Positions 25,299 to 32,670 of a stretch of 35,806 nucleotides of DNA are shown here, in pieces. A program made the position numbers and the translations under genes. How positions within the stretch are numbered: position 1 is the first letter of the stretch; each line of letters starts with the position of its first letter. The DNA is from UBA6049 sp965662345 (GTDB taxonomy: Bacteria > Bacteroidota > Bacteroidia > Flavobacteriales_G > Salibacteraceae): positions 1 to 35,806 of the forward strand of contig CBFIHE010000023.1 in assembly GCA_965662345.1 (NCBI GenBank). Direction: 5' to 3'. Below the pieces are notes generated by a model. The model was not told the origin of the DNA. It was given only the letters and a program-made list of their open reading frames with translations, and made no database searches.

Positions 25299-26222
25299 TT
25301 AATCATATGTTTTAAGAAGATCCTCGTCTTCATAAAAATTGAGGTAGCTGCGGTAACGATACGCAGAGAACTCTCCTGCTTCAACCGCAGCTTTCACAGC
25401 GCAGCCTGGTTCATTCACATGCATGCAGTTATTGAATTTACAATCATGCATTAACGCTCTAATTTCTGGGAAGTAATGCCCCAAATGGGCTTTATCAAAT
25501 TCATAGAAACCAAAGCTACGCACTCCAGGTGTGTCTATAATTTCGCCTCCGAAAGACAGGTCATGCATTTCCGCAAACGTTGTAGTATGCTTTCCTTTTT
25601 CATTGAAATCGCTAACCCCAGTTACGCGCAGATCTAAAGAGGGTTCTATAGCATTAATTAAGCTACTCTTACCTACTCCAGATTGGCCCGTGAGCAGACT
25701 TCTTGAGCCTGCTAATTCATCTTTTAATTCAGACAGGCCTCTACCTGTAACTGCAGAGGTTACAATGCATTTGTAACCAATGGGATCATACGTGGCCAAT
25801 CTCTCTGCAAGCTCATCTATGTCTTCATCTCCGCAGAGGTCTATTTTATTAAAAACAATAACAACTGGAATATCGTAAGCCTCTGCCGTTAACAGCACAC
25901 GATCAATTAATCCACGCGGCACCTTGGGTTTCACAACTCCTGTTACCAGAACAACCTGATCTAAGTTTGCAGCTAGAATATGCACCTGCTTGCTTAGGTT
26001 GGTAGACTTCCGTACTAAGAAATTTTTGCGCGGATAGAGCGTAATGATGGCATAGGTTTCATCAACTTGTTCAAGTTCTACCTCATCTCCCACAGCAACT
26101 GGATTAGTAGACTTTATACCTTTAACACGAAACTTACCGCGTAACCTACAATCGTAGATCTCGCCATTCTCGGCTTTAACATTGTACCGGCTACCTGTTG
26201 ATTTTAAAACTACACCTCTCAT
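25299..26222 (-). CDS. rsgA: ribosome small subunit-dependent GTPase RsgA
   Basis: RsgA is a circularly permuted GTPase that checks late 30S assembly. The 307-residue protein has an N-terminal OB fold (about 1-70), then G motifs in permuted order: NKID, GQSGVGKSSL (P-loop) and DTPGVRSFG. A C-terminal zinc site follows (CKFNNCMHVNEPGC). It heads the group rsgA-dtd-mazG-like-antiporter. The 74-base upstream region shared with gldA has a TACTTTTA sequence on the minus strand, close to a -7 box. Confidence 0.95.
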   Translation of the reverse strand: MRGVVLKSTGSRYNVKAENGEIYDCRLRGKFRVKGIKSTNPVAVGDEVELEQVDETYAIITLYPRKNFLVRKSTNLSKQVHILAANLDQVVLVTGVVKPKVPRGLIDRVLLTAEAYDIPVVIVFNKIDLCGDEDIDELAERLATYDPIGYKCIVTSAVTGRGLSELKDELAGSRSLLTGQSGVGKSSLINAIEPSLDLRVTGVSDFNEKGKHTTTFAEMHDLSFGGEIIDTPGVRSFGFYEFDKAHLGHYFPEIRALMHDCKFNNCMHVNEPGCAVKAAVEAGEFSAYRYRSYLNFYEDEDLLKTYD

Positions 26223-26296
26223 ATTTTCTACAGTGGGTAAAAGTAAAAAAGCAAGCGGGGTATTTTGGTTAAATTCGCAACTCTCAATAGAGAAGC

Positions 26297-27208
26297 ATGT
26301 CGATACAGGTAGAGAACGTAACTAAAAAATACGATGAGCAAGAAGCGCTGTCTAACGTTTCTTTCTCCATCAACAAAGGTGAAATCGTTGGTTTCTTAGG
26401 ACCAAACGGTGCAGGTAAGTCAACCATGATGAAGATTATCACCTGCTACCTTCCGCAAACCATTGGTAAAGTGAGCGTGTGCGGTTTTGATGTTGAAGCA
26501 GAGCCGATGAAGGTTCGAGCTAAATTGGGGTACTTGCCAGAGCACAACCCTCAGTATGTGGAAATGTACATTAAAGAATACCTGAGGTTTGCAGGAGGAG
26601 TTCATAAAGTAAAGAACCTTGATGAGCGTATTAAAGAGCTTATAGAGTTGGTTGGCCTTCAAAAAGAACAACACAAGAAAATAGGTATGCTCAGTAAAGG
26701 GTATCGCCAGCGTGTGGGACTAGCACAGGCACTTATTCACGACCCAGAAGTGTTGATATTAGATGAGCCAACTACAGGGTTAGACCCTAATCAAATAGTT
26801 GAAATACGTGAACTCATTAAATCTGTGGGAAAAGAAAAAACAGTGATGATGAGCACGCATATCATGCAAGAGGTTGAAGCCATTTGCGATAGGGTCATCA
26901 TCATAGATGAAGGAAAACGCGTTGCCGATAAGAGCACCAAAGAAATAAGGCTTGATCAAAATCAAAAATTAGTTCGCGTTTTATTTGAGTCAGCCCCAGA
27001 GGTTGGCACCCTAAAAAGAATTAACGGAGTAACTAAATGCTCCAAACAAGACGATGGAGCATGGCTCATTGAAAGCTCAGGTAGCAATGATTTACGCAAA
27101 GAATTATTTCAATTTGCCATTGCCCAAAAGCTGATCATATTAGAGATGCACGAACAAAGACAAGATTTGGAAGGCGTCTTCAGACAATTAACTTCAAAGC
27201 GTGCTTAG
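26297..27208 (+). CDS. gldA: gliding-motility ABC transporter ATPase GldA
   Basis: This 303-residue ABC ATPase has Walker A GPNGAGKST (35-43), a signature variant MLSKGYRQRV (131-140), Walker B VLILDEP (152-158) and the switch STH (186-188). The pattern and length match GldA of Flavobacteriia, which works with the membrane proteins GldF and GldG; neither is in this window. Gliding or T9SS-linked function is inferred from the family. A closely related general ABC-2 exporter ATPase is the alternative. It starts at ATG and overlaps the methyltransferase gene by 8 bases. Confidence 0.85.
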   Translation: MSIQVENVTKKYDEQEALSNVSFSINKGEIVGFLGPNGAGKSTMMKIITCYLPQTIGKVSVCGFDVEAEPMKVRAKLGYLPEHNPQYVEMYIKEYLRFAGGVHKVKNLDERIKELIELVGLQKEQHKKIGMLSKGYRQRVGLAQALIHDPEVLILDEPTTGLDPNQIVEIRELIKSVGKEKTVMMSTHIMQEVEAICDRVIIIDEGKRVADKSTKEIRLDQNQKLVRVLFESAPEVGTLKRINGVTKCSKQDDGAWLIESSGSNDLRKELFQFAIAQKLIILEMHEQRQDLEGVFRQLTSKRA

Positions 27209-27821
27209 CTATAGAGCTAAAAGTTGGTATGGTTTTGCCGCTCCGTTCTATGATTTTATCAAAAAACTCTTTTATCCGCGTATAGTCAAAATCACAGATG
27301 ATTGTATTTCTGAACTACCTGCTTCAAAAGAGATTCTCATTGTTGGAGGAGGAACAGGAAGTATCCTTTCTAGCTTCTCCAAACGATTTCCTGATTCTAA
27401 CATCACCTTCTTAGATATTTCGGAAGATATGATTGCCCTGGCAAAAAAGAAAAGAGGTTCCCGAGTATCTTTTATTTGTGAAGACTTTTTTCATTTTGAG
27501 GGTAGAGGATCTTATGATCTCGTTTTCTTTCCCTTTTTTTTAGATCATTTTTCACAAAAAGAATTACGTGTTATTGCAAAACGTGCACATATGCAGATTA
27601 GCAATGATGGTGTTGTAGCTATTGTAGACTTTCACCACCATAATAAACAATTGAGTTTGGGTATTGCTTTAAAGTTGGCGCGCTTACTGCTTGGCTTATC
27701 CATCACAAAACTAGAAGATTCAAACCCAATCTTGGCTGAACTCTTCCCCATGCAAGTAGCCTATATAGTTGACGAGAATACCGAGTTCTATTACAGCATC
27801 AGGAGAAAACTGACTAAATAA
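27201..27821 (+). CDS. class I SAM-dependent methyltransferase
   Basis: This 206-residue Rossmann-fold protein has motif I ILIVGGGTGSI (45-55), an acidic residue in TFLDIS after strand 2, and a post-motif DLVFFPFFLDHF. The N-terminal YDFIKKLFYPRIV resembles UbiE/small-lipid methyltransferases of Bacteroidetes. The start is GTG 27201, overlapping gldA by 8 bases (GTGCTTAG); no early ATG exists. The 3' end overlaps the convergent UbiA-like gene by 8 bases. Substrate unknown. Confidence 0.75.
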   Translation: MLSYRAKSWYGFAAPFYDFIKKLFYPRIVKITDDCISELPASKEILIVGGGTGSILSSFSKRFPDSNITFLDISEDMIALAKKKRGSRVSFICEDFFHFEGRGSYDLVFFPFFLDHFSQKELRVIAKRAHMQISNDGVVAIVDFHHHNKQLSLGIALKLARLLLGLSITKLEDSNPILAELFPMQVAYIVDENTEFYYSIRRKLTK

Positions 27822-28671
27822 GAATAGCTCCTAACACAAGTATGGATTGGATAATGATATTTCCTTCTATGGCTAGAGCATACCACAAATCGTCTTTCAT
27901 TGGCTTGGCTTTCCTTATGTAAACATCTGCAATAATCTCGCTTACCCAAAGCACGATGAAAACCAGAAGTGAATAGGCATCAAAGAAGAAGAAAGACACA
28001 AAATTGAACACCGTAAATAGTACATTGGCAAACAAGGCAACTTTTGTAGCCTTATCAACTCCTAGCCTAACTGGCATAGTCTGTAGACCTGCCGCCTTAT
28101 CCCCTCCGTAGTCTCGTATGTCAAACGGAATGGTTACTGCAATTAAAAAGAAGGTTGAACCCATAAACAAACTCCACAATACTCCCACATCAGCCTTGCC
28201 CCAATACGGAAAAACAATGGTGAGATAAGAGACTACTGCCGCTATGAACACAGACTTTACAAATGGTATCTCTCTGAGCTTCAACTTACCCTTTTGTGCG
28301 GGAATAACAGGAAATACATAAGCTATTGCCAATAAGGCCACAGGTGCATGAACCCATAAACGGTCAAGTGATATTTTGCTAACGAACCACAATGACAATA
28401 ACGCTCCCAAAATCACTAGGGTATACATTGCCTTTTTGTACCTCTCTGCAAAGGAATGCCTATCAGTCTTGAAAGCCTGTGGTATACTCTGTAATCCATA
28501 AATTCTGTGTAACGGATATAGAAACAGGGTGGCTGAAAGAACTAATAACACCTCATAGGTGAAAAACGGCTGATTAGACCTCAGAATAGCCCAGGATTTA
28601 AGCAGCAATGCAACAATGAGGAGAACGGCATATACATTGGAATAAACAAGAGATGCAAATAGCTTCTTCAT
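27814..28671 (-). CDS. UbiA-like prenyltransferase family protein with degenerate first motif
   Basis: This 285-residue protein has about eight helices. It keeps the second UbiA Asp-rich motif (DIRDYGGD, 184-191, followed by TMPVRLG), but the first NDxxDxxxD motif is replaced by LYPLHRIYGLQ around residues 51-61. True UbiA enzymes use both motifs to bind Mg-prenyl diphosphate, so this one may not catalyse normal prenyl transfer. Similar degenerate proteins are, from memory, common in Bacteroidetes. It is followed upstream by a 9-base gap to the exported hypothetical gene, so the two may be co-transcribed. Confidence 0.75.
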   Translation of the reverse strand: MKKLFASLVYSNVYAVLLIVALLLKSWAILRSNQPFFTYEVLLVLSATLFLYPLHRIYGLQSIPQAFKTDRHSFAERYKKAMYTLVILGALLSLWFVSKISLDRLWVHAPVALLAIAYVFPVIPAQKGKLKLREIPFVKSVFIAAVVSYLTIVFPYWGKADVGVLWSLFMGSTFFLIAVTIPFDIRDYGGDKAAGLQTMPVRLGVDKATKVALFANVLFTVFNFVSFFFFDAYSLLVFIVLWVSEIIADVYIRKAKPMKDDLWYALAIEGNIIIQSILVLGAILI

Positions 28672-28680
28672 AATTCTGGC

Positions 28681-29319
28681 TTATGGATTTGCCAAAAAAC
28701 CTCCGGTAACCCCAGCGATAGAACCAATTAAACTCCCAGCAAGTGCGGCAAAAACACGTTTGCTTTTGGCTGCTTTTATAAAGCCCATTTGATAGGCCTC
28801 ATTGCGCTGCAAAAAAACAGCCTCACCTTGCGGCTCATTCATTTTAGGCACGGTAATACCAATGCCTACTGTGTAGGCAAAAGGAACTGCAGCTACCATA
28901 ATTTGATCATGTAGGAAATATCCTCCTACACCTCCAAATGCCAGACCTCCAGTAAAAATCAAACCCGTTTTATGGTACTTGCGTGCGTCTTGTTGACCGC
29001 GAATAAAGTAATACATTTCTTCAGCGCTGTACTGTGAATCTTGGTAAGCAGGGTTGTTTTTGCTGTATAGTATTGTATCGGTTCCGTTAGAGTACTTGAT
29101 GGCGTATATCAATTCCAAGCCCATGTAACTTGGTTTTCTAATTTTTCCAGACTTTTTAATTTTCTCGTAGGCTACCAAATCTCCATCTACACGGGTGCGA
29201 TTCACTTGAATTTCTTTACCGTTCATCAGAAGCAATGTATCTGGTTCTACAGCATAAGTTGCAGCATATTGCAGCAATAAAATGAACAAGCTTATAAGTG
29301 TGCCGTTAAAGTGATTCAC
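28681..29319 (-). CDS. exported hypothetical protein
   Basis: From GTG 29319 the protein has 212 residues and a good signal peptide (MNHFNGTLISLFILLLQYAATYA, cut near residue 23), then a short beta-rich region (DTLLLMNGKEIQVN) and two related segments. Each segment is Y-x(2)-G-x(2)-A-x-K-x-KR/H followed by a glycine-rich hydrophobic stretch (near residues 87-118 and 168-212). This architecture recurs in Bacteroidetes hypothetical proteins. A TTG at 29361 would lengthen it, but that TTG lies inside a TAACTTTG promoter box. Function unknown. Confidence 0.7.
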   Translation of the reverse strand: MNHFNGTLISLFILLLQYAATYAVEPDTLLLMNGKEIQVNRTRVDGDLVAYEKIKKSGKIRKPSYMGLELIYAIKYSNGTDTILYSKNNPAYQDSQYSAEEMYYFIRGQQDARKYHKTGLIFTGGLAFGGVGGYFLHDQIMVAAVPFAYTVGIGITVPKMNEPQGEAVFLQRNEAYQMGFIKAAKSKRVFAALAGSLIGSIAGVTGGFLANP

Positions 29320-29358
29320 AATGTATTGTTTACACGAAAAAAAAGCGGATTTTCGCGG

Positions 29359-29366
29359 CAAAGTTA
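29359..29366 (-). promoter_or_regulatory. -7 box upstream of 29319
   Basis: The minus strand reads TAACTTTG, an exact TAnnTTTG match, 39 bases before GTG 29319. It argues against the longer TTG start at 29361. No convincing TTG -33 element was found at the usual spacing. Confidence 0.45.
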
Positions 29367-29425
29367 AGCCACTCAGCCCGCTGATAACGTATTAATTTCA
29401 ATTCCTTTACATAAGCAAAGAAGTA

Positions 29426-32281
29426 ATGGGGTATAACGAGTTTACCAAGCGCCACATTGGCCCAAGAGAAACCGAATTGAACGAGATGTTGAATACGGTT
29501 GGAGTTTCTTCACTAGAAGAGTTAATTAAACAAACCGTACCAAGCGATATTCGCATGCAGGACGAGCTGTTTTTGTCTAAGTCAATGACAGAATATGAAT
29601 ACGGTATTCATATTGATGAGTTAGCGGAGAAGAATAGATTATTCAAGACATATATCGGGTTGGGCTACCACAGCACCATTACACCAGCTCCCATTAAAAG
29701 AAATGTAATGGAAAACCCAGGTTGGTACACGGCTTACACGCCTTACCAAGCTGAGATTGCCCAAGGAAGATTAGAAGCTTTGCTGAATTTCCAAACCATG
29801 GTAATGGATTTTACTGGGATGGAGTTAGCGAATGCCTCATTATTAGACGAGGGAACTGCCGCGGCAGAAGCCATGAGTATGTTCTTGGCATTGCGTTCTA
29901 GAAAAGCACAGAAAGAAGGTATTTCTAAGTTCTTTGTATCTGAAGCATGCTACCCACAGACCATAGAACTAATAAAAACTAGAGCCACTCCAATTGGAGT
30001 AGAAGTTATAGTGGGTAATCATTTAACCACAGATATCTCAGATGGATTCTTTGGTGCCCTACTACAATACCCACAGGTAAACGGAGAAGTCATTGATTAC
30101 ACAGATTTCATTGCTGCGGCACACGGGCACGATGTTAAAGTTTGTGTAGCCACTGATTTAATGGCGCTTGCCATGATAAAGTCTCCAGGAAGTATGGATG
30201 CAGATTGTGTTGTAGGTAATAGTCAGCGCTTTGGCGTACCAATGGGTTATGGCGGACCTCATGCTGCATTCTTTGCTACAAGAGAAGACTATAAAAGACA
30301 CATTCCAGGTAGAATTATTGGAATTTCCAAAGACAAAGATGGAAGGCCGGCATACCGCATGGCTCTTCAAACGAGAGAACAACACATTCGAAGAGATAAA
30401 GCCACTTCAAATATTTGTACCGCACAAGCACTGTTGGCCGTTATGTCAAGCTTCTATGCAGTGTATCATGGAGCAGAGGGAATTAGAAGTATTGCAAACA
30501 GGATTCACAGTTTAACCTCTCTCATTCATGGTTCACTTACAGCGTTGGGAGCAGAGGTTGTAAACGATACTTTCTTCGATACTGTTGCTGTTAAGATGGT
30601 TCCTAAACGACTAGCTAGACTAAAAGCAATGGCGGAAGGTGAACATATTAACCTTAGATTTACTGATGATCTATTCAGTGTGAGTCTGCACGAAACTGCT
30701 ACACGGGAAGATGTTGAACTCATCATTCATTTAGTAGTTAGGGTATTGGAAGAAGAGCGTGAGCAACTTGTAACCACAGAAACTGGAATCCCCATGGAAT
30801 TGCAGCGTGCTACCGATTATTTAACGCACGAAGTTTTCAATCTCTACCATAGCGAAACAGAGTTGATGCGTTACATAAAGAAGCTAGAAAATAGAGATAT
30901 GTCTCTTACACATTCAATGATATCATTGGGGTCTTGCACCATGAAGTTGAATGCCGCTTCTGAGCTAATGCCCATTTCGCATCCACGTTTTGCAACGTTG
31001 CACCCGTTTGTTCCAATGGAGCAAGCATCAGGATACATTGAAGTAATCCAAAAGCTGGGTAAAGATTTGGCAGACATTACAGGGTTCGACTCTGTTAGTT
31101 TTCAACCTAATTCAGGTGCCCAAGGTGAATACACTGGTCTTATGGTTATAAGGGCATACCATCAGGCAAATGGTGATTCACACAGAAACATCTGTCTAAT
31201 TCCTTCATCTGCCCACGGCACAAATCCAGCATCTGCTGTAATGGCGGGAATGAAGGTTGTAGTTGTTAAATGTGATGAGGCTGGTAATATTGATGTAGAA
31301 GATTTAAGAGCCAAGGCCAAAGAAAATGCAGACAACCTTTCTGCGCTTATGGTTACCTACCCTTCCACACATGGAGTGTATGAAGCAAGCATTCGCGAAA
31401 TAACCAAAATAGTGCATGAAAATGGTGGCCAAGTCTACATGGATGGGGCTAACATGAATGCCCAAGTTGGTTTAACTTCACCAGGATTGATAGGTGCAGA
31501 TGTTTGCCACTTAAACTTGCACAAAACTTTTGCAATTCCGCATGGAGGCGGAGGCCCTGGCATGGGCCCTATTGGAGTTGCTGAACACCTCACACCATTT
31601 TTACCTTCGCACCCGTTAGTGCCCACGGGTGGTAGCCAAGGAATTTCCCCTATTTCAGCAGCGCCTTACGGAAGTGCGCTCATCTTACTAATCTCTTATG
31701 GGTATATTAGGATGTTAGGTAGATCAGGCGTTACAGAAAGTACCAAGCTTGCAATTTTGAATGCCAACTACCTAAAAGAAAAGCTAGGTGGAGACTACGA
31801 TGTTCTTTACAAAGGTAAAAACGGTCGCATTGCACACGAAATGATTCTAGATTGTAGAGAATTCAAAAAAACGGCTGGAATAGAAGTGGCAGATATTGCT
31901 AAGCGTTTGATTGATTACGGTTTTCATGCGCCTACGGTTTCCTTCCCTGTTGCGGGTACGGTGATGGTTGAACCTACTGAGTCTGAATCAAAACAAGAAT
32001 TAGATCGATTCGTAGAAGCCATGCAAAGTATACGTGAAGAAATAAGAGAGATTGAACGCGGTGTATCTGATCAAGAGAACAATCTGCTTAAAAATGCTCC
32101 GCATACTGCAGCTTTAGTAACTGCAGATGAATGGTTCTTCCCGTATTCAAGACAACAGGCTGCCTATCCTTTACCTTATGTTTCTGAAGCAAAATTCTGG
32201 CCGCATGTCAGCAGAGTTGACAATGCCTACGGAGACCGGAACTTAGTCTGTAGTTGTCTTCCGATGGAGGCATACAACTAA
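29426..32281 (+). CDS. gcvP: glycine dehydrogenase (decarboxylating), P protein
   Basis: This PLP enzyme of the glycine cleavage system decarboxylates glycine and passes the aminomethyl group to the lipoyl H protein. The 951-residue single-chain form contains both the N-terminal (GcvPA-like: YTPYQAEIAQGRLE, ASLLDEGTAAAEAM) and the C-terminal (GcvPB-like) halves. The Schiff-base lysine is Lys700 in LNLHKTFAIPHGGGGPG. Length and motifs are complete. gcvT and gcvH are not in the window, which is usual when gcvP stands alone. A terminator follows at 32306. Confidence 0.97.
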   Translation: MGYNEFTKRHIGPRETELNEMLNTVGVSSLEELIKQTVPSDIRMQDELFLSKSMTEYEYGIHIDELAEKNRLFKTYIGLGYHSTITPAPIKRNVMENPGWYTAYTPYQAEIAQGRLEALLNFQTMVMDFTGMELANASLLDEGTAAAEAMSMFLALRSRKAQKEGISKFFVSEACYPQTIELIKTRATPIGVEVIVGNHLTTDISDGFFGALLQYPQVNGEVIDYTDFIAAAHGHDVKVCVATDLMALAMIKSPGSMDADCVVGNSQRFGVPMGYGGPHAAFFATREDYKRHIPGRIIGISKDKDGRPAYRMALQTREQHIRRDKATSNICTAQALLAVMSSFYAVYHGAEGIRSIANRIHSLTSLIHGSLTALGAEVVNDTFFDTVAVKMVPKRLARLKAMAEGEHINLRFTDDLFSVSLHETATREDVELIIHLVVRVLEEEREQLVTTETGIPMELQRATDYLTHEVFNLYHSETELMRYIKKLENRDMSLTHSMISLGSCTMKLNAASELMPISHPRFATLHPFVPMEQASGYIEVIQKLGKDLADITGFDSVSFQPNSGAQGEYTGLMVIRAYHQANGDSHRNICLIPSSAHGTNPASAVMAGMKVVVVKCDEAGNIDVEDLRAKAKENADNLSALMVTYPSTHGVYEASIREITKIVHENGGQVYMDGANMNAQVGLTSPGLIGADVCHLNLHKTFAIPHGGGGPGMGPIGVAEHLTPFLPSHPLVPTGGSQGISPISAAPYGSALILLISYGYIRMLGRSGVTESTKLAILNANYLKEKLGGDYDVLYKGKNGRIAHEMILDCREFKKTAGIEVADIAKRLIDYGFHAPTVSFPVAGTVMVEPTESESKQELDRFVEAMQSIREEIREIERGVSDQENNLLKNAPHTAALVTADEWFFPYSRQQAAYPLPYVSEAKFWPHVSRVDNAYGDRNLVCSCLPMEAYN

Positions 32282-32305
32282 AACACATATATCGAAGACA
32301 AGAAA

Positions 32306-32327
32306 GGCCGCGCATGCGGCCTTTTTT
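32306..32327 (+). terminator. intrinsic terminator after gcvP
   Basis: GGCCGC (32306-32311) pairs with GCGGCC (32316-32321) around loop GCAT and is followed by six T. Confidence 0.85.
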
Positions 32328-32416
32328 GTGATTGTATCCTTCCTACTTAATCAGCTTTTAACCAGTATTCAAAAACTGAAACTTAGTATGTAGGTTAATG
32401 ACACATTGCTAGTGAA

Positions 32417-32542
32417 ATGCTGCCAGACCTCGTATATGTCAAAATTCAATCCCCTAATTCATTTAATACATTACACATTCCTATGACTTTGGAAGATGAT
32501 ATGTACATACACTCGGACCGCAAATACAGATTTTACATGTAA
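32417..32542 (+). CDS. possible small ORF, 41 residues
   Basis: Within the 389-base gap between gcvP and the next gene an ATG opens a 41-codon frame with protein-like composition (includes TLEDDMYIHSDRKYRFYM) and ends at TAA 32542. No family is recognised and no ribosome binding context is clear. A chance frame is quite possible. Confidence 0.2.
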   Translation: MLPDLVYVKIQSPNSFNTLHIPMTLEDDMYIHSDRKYRFYM

Positions 32543-32626
32543 GATTAAGGGAGACCTTTTGCGCCTAAAGAAATACATCGCATAAGCCACCAATAGAAAA
32601 TACACCCAACTTCACGCTGGGTTTTT
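32485..32626 (+). ncRNA. candidate small RNA or leader ending in a terminator
   Basis: TGACTTTG at 32484-32491 resembles a -7 box (one mismatch), and about 130 bases downstream a hairpin ACCCAAC/GCTGGGT (32604-32610, 32616-32622, one A-C mismatch) is followed by a run of T to 32626. A discrete transcript would end 44 bases before the next gene. It could also be a leader attenuator. I do not recognise it as 6S, tmRNA or a known riboswitch. Confidence 0.3.
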
Positions 32627-32670
32627 CCGTTTATAGTGATATATTTACCGACTAAATAAAAACGAGTACT

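Noticed and set aside
29320..29361. Longer N-terminus from TTG 29361 for the exported hypothetical protein.
   Set aside because: The TTG lies within an exact TAACTTTG -7 box and the GTG at 29319 gives a better signal peptide.
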